From: Pelecanus crispus
Lineage: Eukaryota > Chordata > Aves > Pelecaniformes > Pelecanidae
Assembly: GCF_030463565.1 (NCBI RefSeq)
Contig: NC_134649.1
Span: forward strand, 37,659,044 to 37,723,043
Direction of reading: 5' to 3'
DNA: 64,000 nucleotides
In this document: positions 23,400 to 34,100 of the stretch, one piece after another
How positions within the stretch are numbered: the stretch's first letter is position 1
Layout: each line of letters begins with the position of its first letter
Translations under genes and position numbers: made by a program
The notes under the pieces: model-generated
What the model saw: the letters and a program-made list of their open reading frames with translations, nothing else
Databases searched by the model: none
What the model was told of the DNA's origin: nothing

Positions 23400-26300
23400 T
23401 TAGCTAGTACCATATTTATTTAATGGCTGTGGATAACATGCGAGCACGGGGGCAGGCTAGCTGTCCCGTGACGCCTGGAATAGCTGATGCAGAGACAGCT
23501 TTCCTCGCTGCCCAGAGCAGCCCGCTTCTGTGGAGGCCGATAGTTGTGTGCATGCGGCACTGTCTAGGCAATCGGACTGTAGACCTTCATAATGTGTTTT
23601 TTCAGTTTTAAAAAAAAAAAAAGCAACTTCTATTTATGTGCTGTAAGTAGCATGTGTTCAACCTGCTGAATCAGCTGTTAACCTTGTGGATGAAGTAACT
23701 TACCCTGGCTCTGAGTTTATTATTATCTAGAGTAGATGAACCTGGCTGCTTGTCAGCCAGTTTTCTGAAAGGGTTTTTCACTCTGCTGTGGAACATGGAA
23801 GCGGTGTGTTCATTAGTGTTGTGCTAATGGGGGTGCAGATGTGTCCCGTGGTTATGCTGGGGTACCCTGGCCTCGGGTGGATGGGGGACACCTGGCTGCA
23901 GCCCTGCTGCTGTGGCGCAGCCCCCCGGGATCTCTCTTCCTTCTGTAAAGTGACTGTCACCGTCGGCAAGGTGGGGACAGGGGGTTTCCTTTCTGCTGCC
24001 CAGCCCGGTGGTCGATGTGTCTGTATCAGAGTGTCTTGTTCTCTCCCTCTTGTTTTCTCCAGGACCAGCGTTCTGTACAACCTGAGAGTGCTTTGTATTT
24101 CTTAGAAAAATGCAGAACTTGTGATACTGAAAAGAACGGTGCAAACCCAATATCTGATTAAACTGGTTCCCTGTTGAATGCTGTCGAATGTGCTGTGTCT
24201 TGTCACCTCCCCAAACCTACTGAATCTGGTAGTGGGAGCAGGCTCTGGTGGCAGGTTGGTGTCTGGGCTCAGTTTTCTCCAAGCAGGGAAGGACTAGTAA
24301 AACACCAGATCTGGCCTAGCAGTGGTCCTGCTTGCCCTTCACTCAGACAAATAGTCTTTCTACTGCAGGAGCGGATAAAACCCTTCTCTGGCTCTTCTCC
24401 CTGCTATGGGAATGCCGCGTTGGAGGGTTGCTGTCACTGGTGCCAGGAAGCCTGAGCTGCCCCTGGGCTGGGAGCAGCAGAGGAGGAGGGAGGCTGCACC
24501 CAGGACCTTCCCCCTGTGCTGGAGGTGCCTTCCCCACCCCATGGGCTGCCCCAGGACCCTCTGGGTGATGTGGGCAAGCAGGCAGAGATGGGCATCCTGA
24601 GGTCAGATGGGAAAAGCTGATCCTGATGGGGAGGAAGGATGAGGCCTGGAGACATGGGTCTGTTTCTTACTCCAGCACCCTCTCCCTTCGTTGGACATCT
24701 CCCAGGCTGCTGTCCTGGTGACTGGGCTGCAAACCAGCATTGCTCCTGGCTTGGGTTTGGGAGGAGGGGTTGTGGGAGGCTTAGACAACTTCCAGTGTGG
24801 TCAGGGTTGGGTGCTGGCAGGGTCTATGCTGGGCTGTGGAAGGTGTAGGTCAGGACTGGAGCTGCTGGGCTGGTCTCCATAGGGCAGTACAGCTTCTGCC
24901 CTACCAAACTTCTCATCCAGAACAAAAGGTAGAAATGAGTACTAAGCAGTTGGGGGTGCCCAGGGTCAGGCAGGGCTGCTGCACTGCGCACCTGCGGCTG
25001 AGTAGCTCCGTAGCCCCCCCAGCCATTGCGTGGCTCTGCCCAGGCTGGCGGGGTGATGCCTGTGGCTATAACTGGGAGCTGGTGGCACATGTGGTGCCCT
25101 TGACACTGAGCTCCACTTGGGTTCTGAGCTTCCTCGGCCAGCCACATGACAGACCAGCTGGGAAAGCTGGGCTGTTGCAAGGCAGACAGAAGGAAATCCT
25201 GTCTGTCTTGCCAAGCATTGCTGAAGTGCTTGGCCTTTATCACCTCCTAAACTTCACATCTGAACGTTGTCGTGACCCGGAGAGTGGAAGTCTTGGTCTT
25301 TATTAAAAAGCTGGAATGGACTTTGTCACCTTCAAGCCTGCAGCTCCAGAGATGGGTCTCATGGCTTCTTGGAGTGGCGTCGCTGGTCCTGGCTTTTCCA
25401 AATGCTTCGTAGCACCAGAGCAGTTGAGCTCACAAAATGTGAAGGACTTGGCTGAGTAGAGCCTTCACAGAGATCATAGGGGCCTGAAAGGGTGTCTGTT
25501 GGTCTTTGCTTCCCTCAAGGAGAGGGCAGGGAGGCTGCAGGGCTCTTCCCCGCCTTCTCTTGGGCATCTGAAGGCGAGACAAGCACAGACCTGGACCTGA
25601 AGCTGCCTGCTGTAGGAGGCTGCTGTGCACCTCGCCATGTGCAGCCGAGTCTCCCCCAGCTGCGTACCGCAGCTCTGGGACTGGCTGTGCTTGTCTGGGT
25701 GACAAGACCGGAGCCACTGGCCCTTGGAAGTCCTTGGGGCTTGGGTTTCTCTCCAGAGCCTGGCCCTCGTGGCTGGCAGCACCCACAGGAGCTCACCTGG
25801 GGATGTTCCGGCATCACAGCTCCTGGCAGTCTCAGCCTGTGATCTAAGACGCTGCCAGCCCCTCTGACTGAGAGGCGGGGGCTCCAGCGGGACCGGTGAG
25901 GCGTACCACCCTGCCACCTTCCCTCTGCCCAGTACCTGCCTACAGGAATGCCACTGGCAGTTCACCTTCGAGGCACAGCTCCTTATCGGTCGAGCAGTTT
26001 GCCTCGCAGGTCGGTGCCGAGGGCAGAGCCGTGCCCTTGCTGAGACGCGGTTGGTCTGACCACCCCTCCTGGGAGTGGGGAGACCCCCCCACCTGCAGCT
26101 GTGCGTGCTCCAGCCAGCTGTAACGCTGCTGCTGGCTGCAAGAGCAGCCAGACCTGGGTGATGGCATCCCCTCCAACCCTTCAAAAGCTGCAGTGTCATC
26201 TATTGACTAAGGAGACAACTGCAGATCAGTGCCAGAATGCAGCAGCTCTCTGCCGGTACCCGAGGTCGCTGGTGGGTGCTCAAGCTTGGTGTGGGACTCG

Positions 26301-27060
26301 CAGGGGCAGCGGGATGGTGGCTGGCCTGACCTGGCGGCTGCCTGTCCTAAATACACACCCGGCGGGAGGCTGCAGCCTCCCAGAAGCAGAACATCGCTGG
26401 TCTCCTCCAGGAGCACAGCTGGCTTCCCCTGCTGAATTTAGCTGATGGACCTTTCTTCAGGGAGTAAAACTGGCTTCCCTTCTCCCTGCTTGTGCTCCAA
26501 GGCACACAGGGATAAAGCAGCTGCACAGGGACTGGAGGATGGGGGCTGCTCCTTCCCTGGCAGTGCCGAAGGGCCCTGCTGTCGCCTGGGGTTGGGGCCG
26601 TCCCCAGGCACTGGCTGGCTGCTGTGCCTCCGGTCCCCTTCTCACGGGGGCCTTGTGCATTGGGCTGATCCGTGCTGTGCTGCCCGGGCACCGGGAGCAC
26701 ACGGATGCTCCGGGTACAGCACCTCGAGGGGCTGGCAGCAGCTCTGGGGCGATGCTCCTGCTTGGTGCTCTGCTCCCTCGCTGGCGGAGGCGGCTGAGCA
26801 GGGCCCTGCTGCGAGGGTTACCCATGGCTCGGGCGGCCCGGGGGCAGCGCTGCCCGGCTGCGGGCTTGACCAGGGCCGCGCTGGGAGGCGCGGTGCAGCT
26901 GCAGGACCTCCTCCCGCCCCGCGCCCTCCCCTGCCGCACAGCAAGCACGGGGTCGGGCCCCTTTCCCCTCCCTCTCCCGCAAGCCCGGCGTGAGCCGAGG
27001 GCCCCCGGGGCGCTGCGGGCTCGCCCCGCAGCCCGGCGGCACAAGATGGCCCAGATCCCT
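23400..27060. other. Intergenic, no gene recognised
   Basis: About 3.7 kb, increasingly G/C-rich toward the right. Open frames up to about 240 codons occur on both strands but have no recognisable domain and fit random expectation for G/C-rich DNA. No repeat family is recognised. Confidence 0.55.
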
Positions 27061-27091
27061 GGCAGGGCTTTACGCAACCTCGCCGGTGTGA

Positions 27092-27103
27092 GCTATAAAT
27101 AGG
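27092..27103 (+). promoter_or_regulatory. TATA box / MEF2-type element in CpG island
   Basis: CTATAAATAG fits both a strong TATA box and the MEF2 consensus YTA(A/T)4TAR. It sits inside CpG-rich DNA, facing toward (convergent with) H1-10. A + strand transcript starting near 27125 is possible, but the downstream open frame (from 27156) is proline/alanine-rich and unconvincing. Confidence 0.35.
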
Positions 27104-27639
27104 CGCAGCCGTGGAGGCGCGGGGTGGCTCCGCGGGCCCCGCTCCCAGCGCCGCTCATGGCCGCGGGCGTGCGCACGGCGGCAGCCCCAGCTCCCGCGGA
27201 GCCGCTCCCGCAGCTGGGCTCGAAGCGAGGGGTGGAGGCGGGGGTGCGCCCTGGGAGCCGCCCGCCCAAGCCGGGTGCCGCGGGAGGCCGGGTGCCGACT
27301 GGGGTGCGGGTGTGTGCTGCGGGGTGCCCCCCGCGGGCACCCCTTCACGGCAGCCAGCAGCCCCGCGCTGTTCCGGGAGCTCGGCCCAGCGCAGCTGCGC
27401 AGGGGCCCCTCTCGTCCCCAGCCTCCACGGCAGGGGAGCCCCCATCCTCTCCTCCTGCCCCCCCCCCCCCCCCCCCGCGGCGCGGCTCCCGCCGCAGCCC
27501 CCCGGGCCCCTTCTGGCGCACCCACATCCGGACCCTCCGGGCAGCTCCCCCCGCCCCCCGGGACCAACACGGCCCGGCCGGGCCCTCCCGCCTCGCCCCC
27601 GGCCCTCCCCGCCCGCTCCCCGGCGCCTGCAGGGAGCAC

Positions 27640-28492
27640 AGGATAGCTTGACGTTTTTTAACAATTTATTTGAAACGACGATAAATGAAAAGAAAAAAAA
27701 AAAACGAACAAAAAAACCCCCACCCTCCCCCCCCCCAAAAAAAACCAAAACCGACCCAAAAACGATTTAAAAAAAAAAGAAAAAAAAATAAAGGCCATTG
27801 AAGATGCGACCTGAACCGGCGGCCCGCGCGCCCCCCGCAGGCTGTCCCGCCAGGGGGTGGGCGGCCGCCCGCGAGCGCCGGCCCTTTAAGAGCGCCCCGA
27901 CGCCGCGGTTGCCAATTGGCGCCCGACGGGCCGTTGCCATGGCGCCGGGGGCCGGGAGCCAATAGGGGGCGCCGTGGCTTTTCGAAATCGCTGCGAGCAG
28001 GCACGGAGCGCCCGGCGGGAGGGGCGGGGCGGGGGCGCGGCGCGGGCCCGGGCGGCGGGAGCCGGCCCACGTGGCGCGGGGGGCAGCGGGGGCGCCGCCG
28101 CAAAATGGCTGCTATGGAAACCGGGCGGGAAAAAACCCTGTGAAGCACCGGGGGGGCGGGGGGGGCCGGGAACCGTCTACACGCGGGGAGGGGCACGGCC
28201 GAAAACAAAAGGGCGCGATCGGGGAGAAGCCGCGGGGTGGGGTGGGGCTGGGCATGGGGGTGGGGGGGAAAAAAAAAGAAGAAAAAAAAAAAAAAAATGA
28301 GGCGTCGGAGCGGGGAGGGGAGGGAGGGGGGGCTGGGGCAGCCGCAGCCCCGCTCACCGCGCACGGCGGCGGCTGCGGAGCCGAGTCAGCAACACAAAGA
28401 CAAAGCGGGTCCCCTGGGGTCCGTCCTCAGAGCAGTCTGTGCCGCGGGGCTCACAGTCCGGGGGGCGGCGGGGGGCTCCCTGCGCCCCGCTC
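27640..28492 (-). other. H1-10: H1-10 3'UTR and poly(A) signal
   Basis: On the - strand an AATAAA (27665-27670, seen as TTTATT on +) lies 823 bases past the stop and is followed by T/G-rich sequence. No histone stem-loop follows the stop codon. H1X is known to be made from a polyadenylated mRNA, which fits. Confidence 0.6.
27908..28073. promoter_or_regulatory. Cluster of NF-Y (CCAAT) and E-box motifs downstream of H1-10
   Basis: The palindromic GCCAATTGGC at 27911-27920 holds CCAAT boxes on both strands, a further CCAAT lies at 27959-27963, and a CACGTG E-box at 28068-28073. Two imperfect copies of GTTGCCA-(N)-TGGCGCC lie at about 27909-27923 and 27933-27946. The block looks like a CpG-island promoter yet lies inside the inferred H1-10 3'UTR. 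Confidence 0.4.
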
Positions 28493-29158
28493 TCATGCCT
28501 TCCTGCTCTTGAGCGCCTTGGGCTTTGCGGACTTCTTCACCTTCTTGCCCCCGGGGGACGCGGCTCCCTTCTTGGTGGCCTTCTTGGCTTTGCCCTTGTC
28601 CTTCTTCGCCGCCGCGCCGCCGGCTCCCTTCTTGTGGGATTTCTTGTCGGGCTTCTTGCTCTTGGCCGCGGGCTTCTTCTCCGCCCGCCGGGACGTGGAG
28701 GCCGTCGCCTTCTTGTGGGACTTGTGGGCGCTGCTGCCCGCGCCCCCGTCGCCGCCGCCTTCCAGCTTCTTCCTGTTGAGCTTGAAGGAGCCGTTGGCGC
28801 CGGTGCCCTTGACCTGGAGCAGCGTGTCGTTCTGCACCAGGGCCTTGATGGAGTACTTCAAGTAGGTCCTGCCGTTCTGCTGGTCGAACCAGGCCACCTT
28901 CTTGGCCTCGTTGTAGATCTTGGCCAGCGAGGAGCCATTGCGCTCGCCCAGCTTGCGGATCGTCTCCACCACCAGCTGGCTGTATTTGCCCGGCTGGTTC
29001 TTTTTCTTGTTGTTCTTCTTCTTCTTCGACGGCGACAGCGAGGAGCCCCCCCCGCCGCCGCCTTTCGCCTTCTTAGCGGCCGCTTTCTTCTCCGGGGCGA
29101 CCGGCACCTCCTCCGCCTCGGTCAGAGGCAGATCGGCTTCTTCCAGCTCCACCGACAT
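28493..29158 (-). CDS. H1-10: Linker histone H1.10 (H1X)
   Basis: The intronless gene encodes 221 aa (human 213) starting [18 protein letters not shown] short acidic N-terminus leads to a basic [18 protein letters not shown] segment. The winged-helix H15 globular domain (about residues 55-130) is nearly identical to human H1X, including [36 protein letters not shown] and [13 protein letters not shown]. The Lys/Ala/Ser-rich tail binds linker DNA. H1X is replication-independent, and the gene has its own TATA box and CpG island. An upstream in-frame extension to 29836 exists only because the promoter DNA lacks stops; the Met at 29158 matches family N-termini. Confidence 0.97.
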   Translation of the reverse strand: MSVELEEADLPLTEAEEVPVAPEKKAAAKKAKGGGGGGSSLSPSKKKKNNKKKNQPGKYSQLVVETIRKLGERNGSSLAKIYNEAKKVAWFDQQNGRTYLKYSIKALVQNDTLLQVKGTGANGSFKLNRKKLEGGGDGGAGSSAHKSHKKATASTSRRAEKKPAAKSKKPDKKSHKKGAGGAAAKKDKGKAKKATKKGAASPGGKKVKKSAKPKALKSRKA

Positions 29159-29317
29159 GGTGCCGCGGGGGCTCGGGCCGCAGGACGGAGGCGGGGGCGG
29201 GCAGGGGCAGCCGCGGCGTGGCGGAGGCCCGGCGCGGCGCGCTGCTGTCTGACTCCGCTCCGCTCGGCTCCGCGCCGCCGCCGCCGCGCTCTGGCGGGGC
29301 GGGCGCCGCCGCCGCCC

Positions 29318-29370
29318 TTTATATGGGCGCGGGGCGGACCACGTTGAGAACAACAACAGCCTGGTCCGCC
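29318..29370 (-). promoter_or_regulatory. H1-10: H1-10 core promoter: TATA box and 9-bp dyad
   Basis: TATAAA reads on the - strand at 29318-29323, about 160 bp upstream of the ATG. Just upstream of it GGCGGACCA (29333-29341) and TGGTCCGCC (29362-29370) form a perfect inverted repeat with a 20-nt spacer, a candidate binding site or cruciform. Confidence 0.65.
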
Positions 29371-31130
29371 GCCAGCTCCAACTTGTGCTTCTTGGGGCCC
29401 GTTCGCGGGGCTCCCGCGCCGCCGCCCGGGCCCCCCGCGCCGCCCCGCCCGCCCCGCGCCCCGCGCCCCACCGCCCCCCAGCCCGCCGCCGCCCCCTCGC
29501 CCCCCGCCGCGCGCCGCCCGCCGCCCCCCGCCGCGATTTCGGGGGCGCGCCCGGCGCGGCGGCGGGAGCGAGGAGGGGGGCGCCCGGCGCGGCGGCGGCT
29601 GGGGCCCCGCGGCGGCCCCCCCGCGCACCGGCGCCGCCGCCGCCCGCCGCCCAAGAGGGACCGCCGCGGGGGGAGGGAGGCGGCGGGCGGCGGGGGGCGG
29701 CGGCGGCGGCGCTGGCCCCGGGTTCTCCGGAGGGAACTAACACAGGCGACGCCCTCCCGCGGCCGCCGGCAGCAGCGCGGAGACGCCGCGCCGAGGCCGG
29801 GGGTCCCCGCCCCGGCGACGGGGGCCGCCCCCCCACCGACCCCCACCCCCGCGGCCGCCCGGATGGGGCCCCCGAGGGGGGAGCCCTGCGTGTCCGGTGT
29901 GCCCCCCCCCCCCCCCCCCCCGGCGGGCATCGCCCCGCAGCGGAGGGTGCGGGCAGCGCGGCGGGTCCCTGTGGGCTGGCGGTGGGGGGACGGGGGGGGA
30001 CCCCCGGCTTGGCACAGTGCGGGGCGGGGGCGGGAATCGCAGCCCTGCGCGCCGCGGGGGGGGGGGGGGGAGGGCTCCGAGCCCCGCTGCAGGCCGCAGC
30101 TCTGCATGGGCTGGGGAGGGGGGCGGGGCAGCAGCGATGCTATGAACCCCCCCATACACCGGCACCCCCCAAATCCCACCGGGGGAACGACGCTTCCCGG
30201 GGGGGGGGGGGTGGGGGGGTGCACAATGCCCCCCCTTGCAGAGCGCCAGGGCCGGGCCTGGAGGGGCCCCTCTCCCCCCCGCAGCTGGGAGTGGGGGTCC
30301 GTGTGCCCCCGCCGTGGGTGGGCCGGGGCCGTGAGTGCGCAGGGGCATCCCCGCAGCCGGCAACACGCGTGCCCGCCGGGGCACGGGACACACGCACGGG
30401 GGTGCGCACAGGCGTACGCACAGCCCTACACATGCACGCACACATGCACACGCACACACATGCACACGCACACACATGCACGCACACATGCACACGCACA
30501 GACGTGCAGACACACACGTGCACACGCATGCACACGCACACACGCGCACCCCGCCCCCTGCCCACGCACGCCGCGCCGAGCCCGCACAGCCCCGCCGCCT
30601 CCCCTTCCTCCTCCTCCTCCTCCTCTCCCCCTCCCCCGGCTCCTCTCCGCCATTTCCCTCGCCCGGGCCCCCCGCCGCCGGAGGCGCCGAGCCGCTGCCG
30701 CCGAGCGGTGGGGGGTCCCCGGGGCCGCCCGCTGGGCTCTCCCCTCGCCGGGCCGCACCCTGCCCGGTCGTGTCCCCCTCCCCGTCCTGCAGCGGGGTGC
30801 CCTGACCCTCCCCCAGCCGCCCCCCGGGGAGAGGGCCCCCCCCAACAGCGGGGCGCTGCCCCCCCCCGGCAGCCGCGCACCCCTGCGATGAGTTGCGTCC
30901 GGGCTCTGGGAGGTGCGAGGCGCTCGGGCAGGAGGAGGGGGCAGCGGCCCGGCGGGGGGGGGGGGGGGGGGGCGGGCAGGGGCCCGGCTGTGCCGGGGGG
31001 GCCGCGGCCCCGGGACCCCTCAGCGGGAGCCCCTCGGTCCCGGGGCGGGCAGCATCGCACGCCCACCCCGGGACACCCGGCCCCGGGACGCGGCTGCAAA
31101 TGGGGGGGGGGGTGGGGGGGGTGGGTTGGG
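29371..31130. other. CpG island upstream of H1-10
   Basis: The stretch is extremely G/C-rich with runs of C or G of 10-18 bases (for example 29906-29922, 30057-30070, 30200-30210, 30955-30971). Long open frames (up to about 600 codons) on both strands are due to the absence of AT-rich stop codons and have no recognisable domain. Confidence 0.7.
30419..30552. repeat. Alternating CA/TG/CG microsatellite
   Basis: About 130 bp consist almost only of ACAC, ATGC and ACGC steps, an alternating purine-pyrimidine tract of Z-DNA type, located about 1.3 kb upstream of the H1-10 start inside its CpG island. Confidence 0.9.
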
Positions 31131-34100
31131 GTGCGTGATGTACAGATGCGTGTGCGTGTGTGGAGCATGCAGGCGTGTCAGTGTCTACATGTGTAGATCG
31201 AATGCTGTAACCCAATGGACGCTTACAGCTAAGCTGGCTGTATATTATGGTTGTATAGGGGGAGCGTGTATGTCATGTATATTATATAGATGTAATATAT
31301 AACAGTTATTATGTATTGTAATAGCTGTATGTAAATCTAAAAGAAATGTAAGTGCACGCATACACATAAACACCTAGGTATATATTTTTAACGTATTGAC
31401 ATAAACGTATAAATATTTAAATAAAATATATATGGGGGGTGCGAGCGAGAGGCCGGGCAGCGCCGTGGTCCCGCGCCCGTTTGTGGCTGCGAGGGTGCGC
31501 AGCGAGCGCCGTGATGGCACACGGCCCCCCCGCCGTGCCCCTGTGAGCGCCCCCCTCCCTCCCCCAAAAGAGGACACACGTGTATAAATGTATGAAGACA
31601 TAAATATTTGAATACAGTATATGGGGGGAGGCTGTGTGTGTATGCGTGCTTCTCAGAGCAAGAGAGACAGAGAATGGGAGAAAACAGCCCCAACACGCAC
31701 GTACATTCTCTCCCTACATGTATATATATACTTACACAGACATATCTATAAGTATACTTACATATATACTTACAGAGAGCGAGTTTTGTTCACATACACG
31801 TCTCATATATAAACAGAGCTGCTCACACACACGCTTCTCTCTTACATGCTCTGTGTATGCATATATACATATATACTGAGTTGTTCTTATACAATTACTC
31901 TTGCTATATATACACATACATAGGCATATATGCATACATATCTATAGAGACATACTTCTCACACACTTTTATCTCAGGGTATATATAATATATATGCATA
32001 TATACATATATACAGAGAGAGCGTGAGGGGTTCACGCAGAGTTCTCACTATATATGCTTATAGACATATATAGGCATATATAGAAATGGAGGGGATGAGA
32101 AAGAGAGAGAGAGGGATTGTGCTGTTCAAACACGCAAACAATAGTCTCACTGTACACACACATATGCATATATACTGATATGGGGACGAGAGACCTGTTC
32201 TCTTCCCCCCCCCAACCTCATTCTGTATGCACATATACACACACTTGAGAGAGCGAGCGTGTGATGTTTCACACACGGAAAACACACACTACCCCCTTGA
32301 TATATAGCATTGCAGATACACATCTATACTTAGCTGTTCATGCACAAATATATATACTGGATTCTCTTGTTATATACATATATATATGTATAGATACATA
32401 CACAGTGAGCGAGTGCTGTTCACATTCTCTCGCTCTGTATAGATATGCAAGTATATATGCATATATATGCATATATACTTGAGAAAAAGAGCGAGAGCTA
32501 TTCTCTCACAAACATGCATTTTCTGTCATTCTATCTCCCCCCACCCCATATACATATATAATCCCTGGGGTGCATGCGTGCATGCGCACGTGTGTGTATT
32601 GTCTCTGTATGGATATACATATGTAGAGAGTGAGAGTTTTTTCTCTCACACACAATACTGTCTCTTTCTATATAGTTGCATACATACATGTATACTTACA
32701 TATATAGAGACACACATAATTCTATATACATATATACATCATATATACATAGCACTGCTTACACAACCACACTCTATTCTCTCTCTCCATATATATGCAT
32801 ATATATCTGTATACTGAGCTGTTCTCACACACGATACTCCTTTCTCGTGCAGTATGTATACATAGATATGCATATATACATATATACTCTATGTACAGAG
32901 TTGTTCACACACACCTAATTCGCTCACTGTGTATATACATACATATACTTAGGGAGAGAGCTGTTCACACACAAATTCTCTTGCGCTATATATATACATA
33001 CATATATCCTGATATATATACATGTGTGTATATACAGAAAGAGCACTGTTCTCTCACACACAGTCTCCCCCCCCCCTCCCCATATGTATATACACACACA
33101 CGCATATATATATGTGTATGTATACAGAGAGCTGTTCTCAAACACACATAATTGTCTCACTATATATTTATACATACATACATACTTAGGGAGAGAGAGC
33201 CGTTCACAAACACACAGTTCTCTTGTTATATATAAATATACATATATAGGCATATATGCATATAATTCTCTCACTATATAAAAATGTATGCATATATACA
33301 TATATAATGAAAGATAAACCTGTTCTCTCTCTCACATACACACTTCTCTCTCTTGAGCAAGAGAGATATATATGTATATACAGAGGGTGTGTGAGAGATG
33401 TTCACACACACAGAGGGGTCTCTGTCACTGTATATATAGAGATATGCATACACACATATATACTTATATAAAGAAAGGAGGAGAGAGCTGCTCTAACACA
33501 ACAGTCTCACTACACACACATACGCATACACACATATACACTGGTATGGGGGGAGAGAGGGATCTGCTCTCTGACACCCCCCCCATTATCGCTCTCAATA
33601 TGCACATTGTATGCGCACACTTTTCACACAGACACGCGCTACCCTCCCCATAGAAAAGTGCGTATCTACATCTGTGCTTAGAGCGAGCTGTTCACACACA
33701 AATGCATGCACAGCTCTCTTGCTCGCTCTCTCTCCCCCCATATATACAGAGAGAGCACGAGCTGTTCACACACGTTCTCTTGCTATACCTATATATGTAG
33801 ACATATATACGTAACAAAACAAGTGAGAGCGATTCATACACACAAACACATTTTTCACTCTCCTCCCCCCCCCCCCCCCCCCCGTAAAATCTCTGGGGTG
33901 CGTAAATATGTGCATACATATGTATATATCTCAATATATTCTCTCTCTCTCTGTATGTGTATGCATAAGTAGAGAGAGCAAGAGCTGTTCTCACACACTA
34001 CTCGCTGTATATATGAATAGATGCATATATACGCATATATACAGAGATTGTTCACACATAATCCTCTCTATACTTATATACAGAGAGCATCCATACTGTT

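Noticed and set aside
25474-26199. 241-codon open frame on the - strand
   Set aside because: No recognisable domain, no splice or poly(A) context, and overlapping frames on the other strand of similar quality.
27882-27897. GGCCCTTTAAGAGCGC, resembling a histone mRNA 3' stem-loop
   Set aside because: The arms do not pair as the stem-loop requires on either strand, and it is about 600 bp beyond the H1-10 stop.
29218-31215. Open frames of 490-600 codons on both strands upstream of H1-10
   Set aside because: They are Pro/Ala/Arg/Gly-rich, overlap one another on both strands, include the H1-10 promoter, and exist because G/C-rich DNA has few stop codons.
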